A stretch of DNA of 21,736 nt, from the NCBI GenBank assembly GCA_027067035.1, contig JAMOMO010000487.1:1-21736 (forward strand). Direction: 5' to 3'. The position numbers were made by a program, and so were the translations under genes. The notes beneath the pieces are model-generated. The model was not told where the DNA came from, did no database searches, and saw nothing but the letters and a program-made list of their open reading frames with translations. The stretch's first letter is position 1. Every line of letters begins with the position of its first letter. This DNA is from Desulfobulbaceae bacterium. Lineage in GTDB: Bacteria > Desulfobacterota > Desulfobulbia > Desulfobulbales > Desulfocapsaceae. Shown one piece after another: positions 15,203-21,736 of this stretch.

Positions 15203-16162
15203 TTGGATCTTTCGATAGTTGTCCCCATATATAACGAAGAGGAGAATATTCCCCTTCTTTACGCCGAGATACAAGAGGTGTTAGACAATACCAGTTACAG
15301 TTATGAGCTGATATGTGTTGATGATGGCTCCAGTGACCGTTCTGTTGCCGTGCTTGAAGAACTGAGCTCCAAAGATGACCGTGTTGTGGTTATTGAACTG
15401 AGACGTAACTTTGGCCAGACCGCGGCAATGTCTGCGGGGTTTGATCATGCCAGGGGAGAAATCATTGTGACAATGGACGGTGATTTACAGAATGATCCTC
15501 ATGATATACCAAATATGGTGGAAAAACTGAACGCCGGCTATGACGTGGTTACCGGCTGGCGCTTTGATCGGAAAGACCCCTTTATTTCCCGGAAACTGCC
15601 ATCCATGATGGCCAATAAACTGATTTCCTGGATCACCGGTGTGGGGCTGCATGATTACGGCTGTACCCTGAAGGCCTTTCGCAAAGAGGTGACGGAAAAT
15701 ATACGCCTTTATGGTGAAATGCATCGCTTTATTCCAGCCATTGCCTCCGGGATGGGGATCTCCTTTACTGAAGTGAAGGTGAACCATCGGGCGCGTCGTT
15801 TTGGAACGTCCAAGTATGGGATCTCCCGTACCATTCGGGTGGTTCTGGATCTGCTGACAGTGAAATTTCTGTTGAGTTATGCCACACGGCCGCTGCATGT
15901 CTTCGGGACTGTGGGGGTGATATCAGGTGGACTGGGTGTGCTCATGGCGTTTGTCATGACTCTGCAGCGCTTTTTTGCAGGAGTCGGGCTTGCCGACAGA
16001 CCATTGCTGCTCCTTGCGGTACTGCTGATTTTTATGGGAATACAATTTGTTACCATGGGCCTTCTTGCAGAACTGGTGGTGCGGACCTATCATGAGTCTC
16101 AGCATAAGCCGATCTATTATGTACGGCGTATCATTGGCCGAAACAGTGCGGAAGATGAATGA
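15203..16162 (+). CDS. Polyprenyl-phosphate glycosyltransferase, GtrB/DPM1-like (GT2)
   Basis: A 319-residue membrane-anchored family 2 glycosyltransferase that would load a sugar onto undecaprenyl phosphate. TTG 15203 is favoured because AGGAG at 15191-15195 is 7 nt upstream; GTG 15197 would leave only 1 nt. Seen: the N-terminal strand LSIVVPIYNEE, DDGSSD at 40-45, RRNFGQTAAMSAGFDHA at 68-84, the metal-binding MDGDLQNDP at 91-99, and the acceptor-side GTSKYG at 201-206. Two TM helices at about 233-255 and 268-290 follow. This is the GtrB/ArnC/DPM1 layout. A GtrB-type product normally serves as donor for a periplasmic glycosyltransferase or flippase, neither of which is in the window. First gene of a five-gene run. 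Confidence 0.92.
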   Translation: MDLSIVVPIYNEEENIPLLYAEIQEVLDNTSYSYELICVDDGSSDRSVAVLEELSSKDDRVVVIELRRNFGQTAAMSAGFDHARGEIIVTMDGDLQNDPHDIPNMVEKLNAGYDVVTGWRFDRKDPFISRKLPSMMANKLISWITGVGLHDYGCTLKAFRKEVTENIRLYGEMHRFIPAIASGMGISFTEVKVNHRARRFGTSKYGISRTIRVVLDLLTVKFLLSYATRPLHVFGTVGVISGGLGVLMAFVMTLQRFFAGVGLADRPLLLLAVLLIFMGIQFVTMGLLAELVVRTYHESQHKPIYYVRRIIGRNSAEDE

Positions 16163-16217
16163 TGTCTGCAGGAATTTCTGCACTCTCTGCAGATCTATTT
16201 AAGGAAGCGAAAACGAT

Positions 16218-17258
16218 TTGAGCTCCATGCAGCTGGATATTGTCATTCCCAATTTTAACGGGAAAGTCTTTCTCAAAGACTGCCTTGCCTCCTTGCAGCG
16301 CCAGAGCTTTCAGGATTTTCGGGTCATTATTGTTGATAACGGCTCAACGGATGGCTCGCTGGAATTGCTGCGCCAGGATTTCCCTGACGTTGAGCTTATA
16401 GCCTGGGAAGACAACCGTGGTTTCAGTGTGGCTGTCAATGCCGGTATTGAACGGAGTAGCGCTCCCCTGGTTTTTCTGCTCAACAATGATACGGAACTGG
16501 ACCTTCAGTGTCTGGCAGAGCTTGTGAGGGTGGCTGAAGAGAAACCGGAATATGATTTCTTTGCAGCCAAGATGCTCAATTACCATGATCATTCCCGACT
16601 CGATGGAGCTGGAGAGGCGTTTCTGCGTGGTGGCGTGGGTTACAGACTGGGCACCATGGAACATGACGCCCCCTGTTACTCCACTCCACGGCAGGTGTTT
16701 GGTGCCTGTGCCGGGGCAGCGTTGTATCGCAGGGAGTTTTTTGTTGATCTGGGCTCTTTTGACGAGGACTTTTTTGCCTATCTTGAAGATGTTGATTTAA
16801 ATCTGCGCGCCAACAGTCGCGGCAGAAAGTGCTGGTATGTGCCTGAGGCCAGGGTGTATCATATCGGCAGTGCCACCACGGGATCGAAGATCAACCCGTT
16901 TACGGTACGTCTGTCCACCAGAAATAACTTCTGTATACTGATCAAAAACTATCCGCTTGTCCTTCTTTTCCGGTTCGCTCCGGCGATCTGTGTATACCAG
17001 TTTTTCTGGCTCTGTTTTGTGCTTAAAAAAAAGCAGTTTCCGGCGTACTGCAGGGGGATTGCTGGATTTCTGAAAATCATGCCCCGGATGCTTGCAAAAC
17101 GCAAAGAGACCCTTGGCCTTGCAACTGTTGATGCAGGCGTCCTTGGCCATATCATGCGAAATGCCGAGGATGAGGTTCTTCAGTCCATTATGCGAAGGCG
17201 AAATGCTGCGAGGAGAAGTAACCGCCTCTTTTCTCTTTACAGACGTCTATTCCTTTAA
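16218..17258 (+). CDS. Family 2 glycosyltransferase, rhamnosyltransferase-like
   Basis: A 346-residue cytosolic GT-A glycosyltransferase. TTG 16218 has AAGGAAG about 10 nt upstream (16201-16207). ATG 16227 is possible but too far from that site. Motifs: IVIPNFNGK at the start, VDNGSTD near residue 38, LAWEDN-like NRGF segment near 60, the DxD-like NNDTELD near 91, and FFAYLEDVDLNLRAN near 190, the ED-x-D-L pattern of the WbbL/rhamnosyltransferase group. A conserved YHIGSATTG follows. The C-terminal about 100 residues are basic with two weakly hydrophobic stretches and may touch the membrane. It would add a sugar, perhaps rhamnose, to the growing lipid-linked glycan. The exact sugar is unknown. 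Confidence 0.88.
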   Translation: MSSMQLDIVIPNFNGKVFLKDCLASLQRQSFQDFRVIIVDNGSTDGSLELLRQDFPDVELIAWEDNRGFSVAVNAGIERSSAPLVFLLNNDTELDLQCLAELVRVAEEKPEYDFFAAKMLNYHDHSRLDGAGEAFLRGGVGYRLGTMEHDAPCYSTPRQVFGACAGAALYRREFFVDLGSFDEDFFAYLEDVDLNLRANSRGRKCWYVPEARVYHIGSATTGSKINPFTVRLSTRNNFCILIKNYPLVLLFRFAPAICVYQFFWLCFVLKKKQFPAYCRGIAGFLKIMPRMLAKRKETLGLATVDAGVLGHIMRNAEDEVLQSIMRRRNAARRSNRLFSLYRRLFL

Positions 17259-17271
17259 CCTGACCTGATAT

Positions 17272-18090
17272 ATGTTGCCAAAAGTGGCTGCCATAATCGT
17301 GTCTCACGATTCCGGATCAACACTTGAGCATTGTGTGCAGTGCCTTGAATCTCAGGAATACCCGTTGGAGCGAATCATTGTGGTGGACAGCGGTTCTTCT
17401 GACAGAGGGTACCTGCAGGTCTTCGACAATCGCCCGCGGATTCAACTTGTTTTTGCAGAAAATATCGGTTTTTCACGGGCGAATAATTGTGGAATTGACT
17501 CTCTTGCAGAGAGTGTTGATTTTGTGCTCTTTGTCAATCCCGATCTCTTTCTGCCCCCTGATTTTGTGCAGCGTGCACTCCCTTACTGTGAAAATGATTC
17601 AGCGATTGGAGTACTTGGGCCAAAATTACTGGCCTATGACTGTGAATCCGGTGGGCCCGATGGTCGAATAGATTCAACCGGCATTGCCAGGAAATGGTAT
17701 GGACGCTGGTATGATCGCGGACAGGGCGAGATTGATACAAATCAGTATGATACCATGGAGGAGATGCCTGCCCTGTGCGGCGCCCTGCTGTTCTGCAGGA
17801 TGTCTGCTTTGAGAACTCCCGGGCGGCCTGTTTTTGATCCGGATTTTTTCCTCTATAAGGAAGACATTGAACTCTGTCTTCGGCTGGGGAAACAGGGCTG
17901 GAAGATTGTATATCAGCCGGATCTTGTGGCGTACCACTGCAGGGGATGGCAGGGTGAACGTGCTGCAATGTCTTTTGAGCTTCGTAAAATTGCAGCAGGC
18001 AGTGAGGTTCTTTTGTATAAAAAGCATCCTTCTCCATATATCCTCTGGGCGCTTGTTAAATATCTTCTGGTTGTTTTTTTTCGGGTGTGA
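17272..18090 (+). CDS. Family 2 glycosyltransferase, WbbL-like
   Basis: A 272-residue GT-A glycosyltransferase. ATG 17272 is 13 nt after the previous stop with no clear Shine-Dalgarno, so translation is probably coupled. Motifs: VAAIIVSHDSG at the start, VVDSGSSD near residue 42, ENIGFSRANNCG near 68, the DxD-like VNPDLFL near 88, LCGALLFCR near 171, and FFLYKEDIELCLRLG near 191 followed by VAYHCRG. This is the layout of dTDP-rhamnose:glycan transferases such as WbbL. The protein ends in a hydrophobic stretch (ILWALVKYLLVVFF) that may anchor it. No rml genes for dTDP-rhamnose lie in the window, so rhamnose as the donor sugar is only suggested by family. Confidence 0.88.
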   Translation: MLPKVAAIIVSHDSGSTLEHCVQCLESQEYPLERIIVVDSGSSDRGYLQVFDNRPRIQLVFAENIGFSRANNCGIDSLAESVDFVLFVNPDLFLPPDFVQRALPYCENDSAIGVLGPKLLAYDCESGGPDGRIDSTGIARKWYGRWYDRGQGEIDTNQYDTMEEMPALCGALLFCRMSALRTPGRPVFDPDFFLYKEDIELCLRLGKQGWKIVYQPDLVAYHCRGWQGERAAMSFELRKIAAGSEVLLYKKHPSPYILWALVKYLLVVFFRV

Positions 18091-18098
18091 GAGGGGAT

Positions 18099-19043
18099 AT
18101 GACAAATGTGAAGCAGATGCTGATATCTGTTATTATACCAACTTTGAATGGTGCTGAGCCCTTTGCTGAGCTGTTGCAGCAGCTTGTGCAGCAGACTGTC
18201 ACAGCTGATGAAATCCTGGTGCTTGATTCCGCGTCCGATGATAACACCTGCAATGTGGCAGAAGCGTATGGTGCACGGGTTATTCCAGTGGACAGGGCTG
18301 ATTTTGACCATGGTGCCACAAGAAGTATGGCAGCGAAAAAGGCACGGGGAGAGCTGCTGCTGTTTTTTACCCAGGATGCGGTGCCGGCCGGCAGTGATCT
18401 TATCGAAAAACTGATAACACCGCTTCTGCAGGATGATAGTGTTGCAGTCAGTTATGGCAGACAGTTGCCGCTGCCCGATGCATCCCTCTCCGCTGCTGCC
18501 CTCAGGAGCTTTAACTATCCTGAACATTCAGCTGTAAAAGAGTTTGCAGACAGAGAACAACTGGGTTTGAAAACCGCCTTTGTCTCCAATTCCTGTGCTG
18601 CATATAGAAAGACATATCTGGAAGAGGTGGCATTCTTTCCGGAGAAGCTTATATTTGGAGAAGATACCTGTACCGCCGGAAGATTGCTTCAGAAGGGCTA
18701 TAAAGTGGCCTATGTGGCAGGGGCAGAGGTCTATCATTCCCATAACTATGGGCTTGGTGAGGACTTTCGGCGATCTTTTGATATTGGAGTACTCCATGCC
18801 ATTGAGCACTGGCTCCCTGACACCTTCGGGCGTGCCGAAGGCGAGGGGCTCCGGTATATACAGTATGAGCTGGCAATTATTCTGCAGCAGAAAAAGATTC
18901 ATCTTCTCCCCCTCTTTTTTTGCAGAAACCTCACAAAATTCATTGGCTATAAGCTTGGGAGCAAGTATGATATCCTGCCCCGGTGCTTGCTGCCGCGCCT
19001 CAGTATGAATTCCAGCTGGTGGCATCGGGAATCAAAAGACTAA
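18099..19043 (+). CDS. Family 2 glycosyltransferase
   Basis: A 314-residue GT-A glycosyltransferase. ATG 18099 is chosen over GTG 18087, which would overlap the previous stop; GAGGGG at 18091-18096 precedes the ATG by only 2 nt. Motifs: ISVIIPTLNGA at the start, LDSASDDNT near residue 40, a DFDHGATRSMAA segment near 70, the DxD-like FTQDAVPAG near 92, FVSNSCAAYRK near 162 and EDTCTAGRLLQKGYKVAYV near 189 followed by VYHSHNYG. The DFDHG and SHNYG parts are typical of one rhamnosyltransferase-like GT2 group. It sits 8 nt after the preceding GT2 gene and 33 nt before the initiating sugar-phosphate transferase, so it is part of the same transcript. Confidence 0.89.
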   Translation: MTNVKQMLISVIIPTLNGAEPFAELLQQLVQQTVTADEILVLDSASDDNTCNVAEAYGARVIPVDRADFDHGATRSMAAKKARGELLLFFTQDAVPAGSDLIEKLITPLLQDDSVAVSYGRQLPLPDASLSAAALRSFNYPEHSAVKEFADREQLGLKTAFVSNSCAAYRKTYLEEVAFFPEKLIFGEDTCTAGRLLQKGYKVAYVAGAEVYHSHNYGLGEDFRRSFDIGVLHAIEHWLPDTFGRAEGEGLRYIQYELAIILQQKKIHLLPLFFCRNLTKFIGYKLGSKYDILPRCLLPRLSMNSSWWHRESKD

Positions 19044-19076
19044 CATATCAGATAGCTACAGGTTGTTTTACCGTTT

Positions 19077-20492
19077 ATGAATATGCTTTCCACAAATCTC
19101 AGAGAACAGAGCTCTGTTATGGCCAGACTGCTGCATGTCATCGACTGCATCGTTGTTGTCGGTTATATGTGGTTGCTGCTCCTCTGGTATCGGGTTCCAT
19201 GGACTCCGTATTATACCAGATTCGCCATTATCACCGCTGTTCTCTGTCTCATTACATTTCAATCTTTCCAGCTGTATCGCTCATGGCGAGGCTGGAAGTT
19301 TTTTCAGGAATTTCTTGTTATTCTCCGTGCGTGGGGCACTGTTGTCGGGATGCTGCTCTTCTATTTCTTTATCTTTAAGATTTCCCATGCCTATTCCCGC
19401 GTTGTCTTCCTGATCTGGTCCATTTCAACACCTGTGCTGCTCTTTGTAATGCATGTTGCAGCCCGGAAGATTCTCCGTCATTTCAGGTCACAGGGGAAAA
19501 ATGTCCGGTATGCCGTGGTGGCCGGTGCCGGTGAGCTTGGCGTCTCCCTGGCCAAAGAGCTTGAGACCATTCCCTGGGCAGGAATTGATGTGATAGGGTT
19601 TTTTGATGATAAAGTTGAGGAAAGCGATCAGCTCAAAGAGATGGGTAAAACCATCCTTGGTGATATCAAGACCCTTCCGGGATATCTTGAAAGCAATGAT
19701 ATCGACTATGTTTATATCGCCCTTCCCATGCGGGCAGAAAAGAAGATCTTTACAATCCTTCGTGAATGTCGCTCTCTTGGTGCCCGCATCTATCTCGTAC
19801 CTGACCTCTATGTCTATGGTCTGCATCATGCAGAGATGCAGTCACTTGGAAATCTTCTGGTCTTAAACTTCAATCCCAACACAGAGTGGAAGAGAAGCTT
19901 TGATGTGATTTTTTCCACCATGGTACTCACCTGTATTTTCCCTCTCATGCTGCTCATTGCCTTGATGGTAAAACTGCAGGATGGTGGACCAGTTTTTTAT
20001 CGGCATCGTCGTATTACCTCGGCCGGCAAGGAGTTCGAATGTCTGAAGTTCCGGTCCATGGTGGTTGATGCTGAAGAGCGCCTGGAAAAAATGCTTGAAG
20101 AGGACCCGGCACTTCGTGAAGAGTGGGACAGCAGCTTCAAGCTGAAAAAGGATCCGCGGATTACGCGACTTGGTAAATTTCTACGAAAAACCAGTCTTGA
20201 CGAGCTTCCTCAGTTTATCAACGTTTTGAAAGGTGAGATGAGTGTGGTCGGTGCCAGACCCATAGTCGGCAAGGAACTCACTGATTTCTATAAAGAGAGT
20301 GCCGGACGCTACTGTTCCATGAAACCCGGAATCACCGGGCCATGGCAGGTGGAACGGCGCTCAGACAGCAGCAGCTATGATGAACGGGTGGGAATGGATG
20401 ACTGGTATATCCTTAACTATTCTCTGTGGACAGATATCAAGATTATCTTTAAGACCATCAAACGGGTTTTTGATGGTCGTGGTGCTGTGTAA
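19077..20492 (+). CDS. Polyprenyl glycosylphosphotransferase (WbaP/WcaJ type), glycan-initiating enzyme
   Basis: A 471-residue inner-membrane enzyme that moves a sugar-1-phosphate from a UDP-sugar to undecaprenyl phosphate and so starts the repeat unit. N-terminal TM helices lie at about 18-38, 46-64, 78-100 and 108-126, followed by a Rossmann-like domain with VVAGAGELG at 147-155. A re-entrant hydrophobic helix (275-299) opens the catalytic Bac_transf domain: KFRSMVVDAEE at 324-334, RKTSLDELPQF at 370-380, and INVLKGEMSVVGARP at 381-395. The Asp-Glu of the latter motif are the known catalytic and Mg ligands in PglC-like enzymes. The ATG at 19077 lacks a strong ribosome site; ATG 19083 is possible. 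Last gene of the run, its stop is 1 nt from the stop of the convergent gene. Confidence 0.94.
   Translation: MNMLSTNLREQSSVMARLLHVIDCIVVVGYMWLLLLWYRVPWTPYYTRFAIITAVLCLITFQSFQLYRSWRGWKFFQEFLVILRAWGTVVGMLLFYFFIFKISHAYSRVVFLIWSISTPVLLFVMHVAARKILRHFRSQGKNVRYAVVAGAGELGVSLAKELETIPWAGIDVIGFFDDKVEESDQLKEMGKTILGDIKTLPGYLESNDIDYVYIALPMRAEKKIFTILRECRSLGARIYLVPDLYVYGLHHAEMQSLGNLLVLNFNPNTEWKRSFDVIFSTMVLTCIFPLMLLIALMVKLQDGGPVFYRHRRITSAGKEFECLKFRSMVVDAEERLEKMLEEDPALREEWDSSFKLKKDPRITRLGKFLRKTSLDELPQFINVLKGEMSVVGARPIVGKELTDFYKESAGRYCSMKPGITGPWQVERRSDSSSYDERVGMDDWYILNYSLWTDIKIIFKTIKRVFDGRGAV
20453..20478. repeat. Perfect 10-bp inverted repeat at the end of the glycosylphosphotransferase gene
   Basis: gaccatcaaa (20453-20462) pairs perfectly with tttgatggtc (20469-20478) across a 6-nt loop (cgggtt), ending 14 nt before the stop codon's last base. 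No T-run follows on either strand. It may be a stem that helps to separate the two convergent transcripts, or chance within codons. Confidence 0.3.
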
Positions 20493-20493
20493 A

Positions 20494-21246
20494 TTACTGA
20501 TTGATTCCTTTGAGTAAAATGGCTGGAGCATCATCTGCTGCCTGATCAAGGCTGCCAATGGGGATCTCCTGACGTTCCGCCTTCCTGATGGTGTCTGAAT
20601 CGGGAAAAAAAGCAATGGGAGTCTCTCCCAGGCCATCTTCCAGAAAGCTTTTGTCATCATCATCCCTCACCAGATTTCCCACAAAACTGATGCGTGGAAT
20701 TTTGACGTCCTCTGCCAGTTTTTTTACCTTCTGTGCCGTGCGGATGGATGATTTTGACGGAATAACAACGATCAGCAACTGGTCAATTCCTGCTATTGTC
20801 CCCCGGCCAAGGTGCTCCACCCCGGCTTCCATGTCGAGCAGTACCACCTGATCTTTAGAGAGCAGGAGTTTGGTGAGCATGCGTCGCAATACATTGTTCT
20901 CCGGGCATGCACAACCCTTGTCTCCAGTCTGGATGGCACCGAGTACCATGAGTTTCATTCCGTTATGCTCCACCATAAAGTCAACAAGGAGATCATTGAC
21001 CTCCGGGTTCATATTGTACATGGGAGAGCCTTCGGTTTTCCCGGATCGTTCAACCAGCAACCTGGTCATTTCTGCTATGGGACGGATTTTTTCAGGATTT
21101 TCCACCCCAAGGGTTTCCGCCATATGAGGGCTGGGATCGGCGTCAATGACCAGCACATCTTTCCCGGATTTCTTGAATTCTTCGGCCAGCAGGGCCATTA
21201 TTGTGGTCTTGCCAACCCCGCCTTTTCCACTGATTGCAATCTTCAT
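20494..21246 (-). CDS. cooC: CooC-like Ni-insertion ATPase (MinD/ArsA superfamily)
   Basis: A 250-residue cytosolic P-loop ATPase of the CooC type, which helps to load nickel into the C-cluster of CO dehydrogenase. Visible: deviant Walker A KGGVGKTT at 8-15 with the signature lysine Lys8, VIDADPSPH at 34-41, the CooC hallmark Cys112-x-Cys114 (GCACPEN) that holds metal at the dimer face, LLDMEAGVEHLGRGT at 136-150 as the Walker B region, and SKSSIRTA near 164-171. ATG at 21246-21244 has a GAGGA (21260-21256) 9 nt upstream. A start 13 codons earlier lacks this. No cooS or acs gene lies in the window, so it may act at a distance or serve another Ni enzyme. It is convergent with the glycan operon, 1 nt apart. 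Confidence 0.9.
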   Translation of the reverse strand: MKIAISGKGGVGKTTIMALLAEEFKKSGKDVLVIDADPSPHMAETLGVENPEKIRPIAEMTRLLVERSGKTEGSPMYNMNPEVNDLLVDFMVEHNGMKLMVLGAIQTGDKGCACPENNVLRRMLTKLLLSKDQVVLLDMEAGVEHLGRGTIAGIDQLLIVVIPSKSSIRTAQKVKKLAEDVKIPRISFVGNLVRDDDDKSFLEDGLGETPIAFFPDSDTIRKAERQEIPIGSLDQAADDAPAILLKGINQ

Positions 21247-21279
21247 ATATGCTTTTCCTCTGAAGCTACCCGCTTTTTC

Positions 21280-21309
21280 TTGCAAGCTGATTTAGAATGG
21301 TTATATCAT
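21280..21309 (+). promoter_or_regulatory. Candidate sigma70-type promoter for the Bax inhibitor-1 gene
   Basis: TTGCAA at 21280-21285 (4 of 6) and TATCAT at 21304-21309 (5 of 6) are 18 nt apart, 55 nt before the ATG at 21365. The divergent cooC-like gene starts at 21246, so the region must also hold its promoter on the other strand. Confidence 0.45.
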
Positions 21310-21364
21310 AACAGGATATGTAGCGTATTTGTGTTATTGCGTAAACTAAAAGAGGAGTTTTACT

Positions 21365-21736
21365 ATGGAACATGTGAGTAATCAGGTAACGCTGAGTCAG
21401 GCAAAACAGGAGGCATCTACGGTCTTTCTTGCGAAAGTCTTTAACTGGATGGCGATTGGCCTTGGTATCACCGGAGTTGTCGCCTGGTTTATGGCATCAA
21501 GCGGTCTTGCAGCACAACTGGTTGCCGGGCCCTTATTTATGATCATACTCTTTGCTGAACTGGGGCTTGTTTTTTATCTCTCTGCAAGAATTAATAAGAT
21601 TCAGGCAGGAACGGCGACGGGGCTTTTTATTGGCTATGCAGGGTTAAACGGCTTGACCCTGTCCATGATCTTTCTGGCCTACACCAACTCTTCCATTGCC
21701 GCGACTTTTTTCATCACTGCCGGGATGTTTGGTGCC
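21365..21736 (+). CDS. Bax inhibitor-1/YccA family membrane protein (3' partial)
   Basis: The first 124 codons of an inner-membrane protein of the BI-1 (UPF0005, YbhL/YccA) family; the rest lies beyond the window. The ATG has AGGAG at 21353-21357, 7 nt upstream. After a polar lead of about 19 residues come FLAKVFNWMAIGLGITG with TM1, a second TM (FMIILFAELGLVFYLSA), and a third starting at GLFIGYAGLNGLTLSMIF, with the family's start-of-TM4 region cut off. Full members have about 230 residues and seven TM helices. Family members act as pH-sensitive calcium leaks or as modulators of FtsH. The role here is unknown. It is divergent from the cooC-like gene and unrelated to the glycan genes. Confidence 0.9.
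   Translation, partial: MEHVSNQVTLSQAKQEASTVFLAKVFNWMAIGLGITGVVAWFMASSGLAAQLVAGPLFMIILFAELGLVFYLSARINKIQAGTATGLFIGYAGLNGLTLSMIFLAYTNSSIAATFFITAGMFGA

Noticed and set aside
20812..21381. Plus-strand open frame opposite the CooC-like gene
   Set aside because: It runs antisense through conserved CooC motifs and into the start of the Bax inhibitor-1 gene; no ribosome site.
1..21736. CRISPR arrays, tRNA or rRNA genes, insertion sequences
   Set aside because: No regularly spaced repeats, cloverleaf-like segments, rRNA-like stretches or transposase motifs were seen on reading through.

Overview
The window is about 21.7 kb of moderate-GC, densely coded DNA from a Gram-negative bacterium. Outer-membrane TolC, MacAB-type and undecaprenyl-phosphate sugar machinery are all present. 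A CooC-type Ni-enzyme maturation ATPase, an F420-dehydrogenase-like iron-sulfur protein in a glycan locus, and a PqqD/HPr-kinase-like/nucleotidyltransferase cassette together suggest an anaerobic Desulfobacterota (former Deltaproteobacteria), perhaps Desulfobulbales-like. That placement is inference from gene content, not from a marker gene. No tRNA, rRNA, CRISPR array or insertion sequence was recognised.

Layout, left to right. (1) 1-4328: a TolC-family outer-membrane factor (5' end cut off by the window), a lipoprotein membrane-fusion protein, a LolD/MacB-type ATPase and a MacB-type permease, tightly packed, forming one tripartite ABC efflux system. (2) 4387-5255: an imperfect 14-bp inverted repeat, an orphan secreted protein with a glycine-rich membrane segment, and GC-rich hairpins. 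(3) 5315-8455: a strong extended -10 promoter, a PqqD-like peptide-binding protein, an HPr-kinase-like P-loop kinase and a nucleotidyltransferase. These are followed by a small Tat-signal protein with a W-x2-P and LPAHA motif that has its own candidate promoter and an excellent intrinsic terminator. (4) 8812-14781: a hexapeptide-repeat acetyltransferase, an F420H2-dehydrogenase beta-like Fe-S protein, a very large OafA-type acyltransferase fused to an SGNH domain, and an orphan acidic protein. (5) 15203-20492: four GT-A (family 2) glycosyltransferases ending in a WbaP/WcaJ-type polyprenyl sugar-phosphate transferase. (6) 20494-21736: a convergent CooC-like ATPase and the start of a divergent Bax inhibitor-1 family membrane protein.

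How the genes may work together. The last gene of block 5 would start a lipid-linked glycan, the GT2 enzymes extend it, and block 4 enzymes would decorate it by acylation and possibly redox or pyruvyl-type chemistry. No Wzx flippase, Wzy polymerase, Wza exporter or ligase lies in the window, so the glycan pathway is incomplete here.

The most interesting part is block 3. An RRE-like PqqD protein, an HprK-like kinase and a family-5 type nucleotidyltransferase are the same protein classes that tailor phosphorylated lasso peptides, but the lasso cyclase and protease are absent. The adjacent Tat/LPAHA protein is the obvious candidate substrate, and the MacAB-TolC-like system is a possible partner in export. 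That link is a hypothesis, not a demonstrated pathway.
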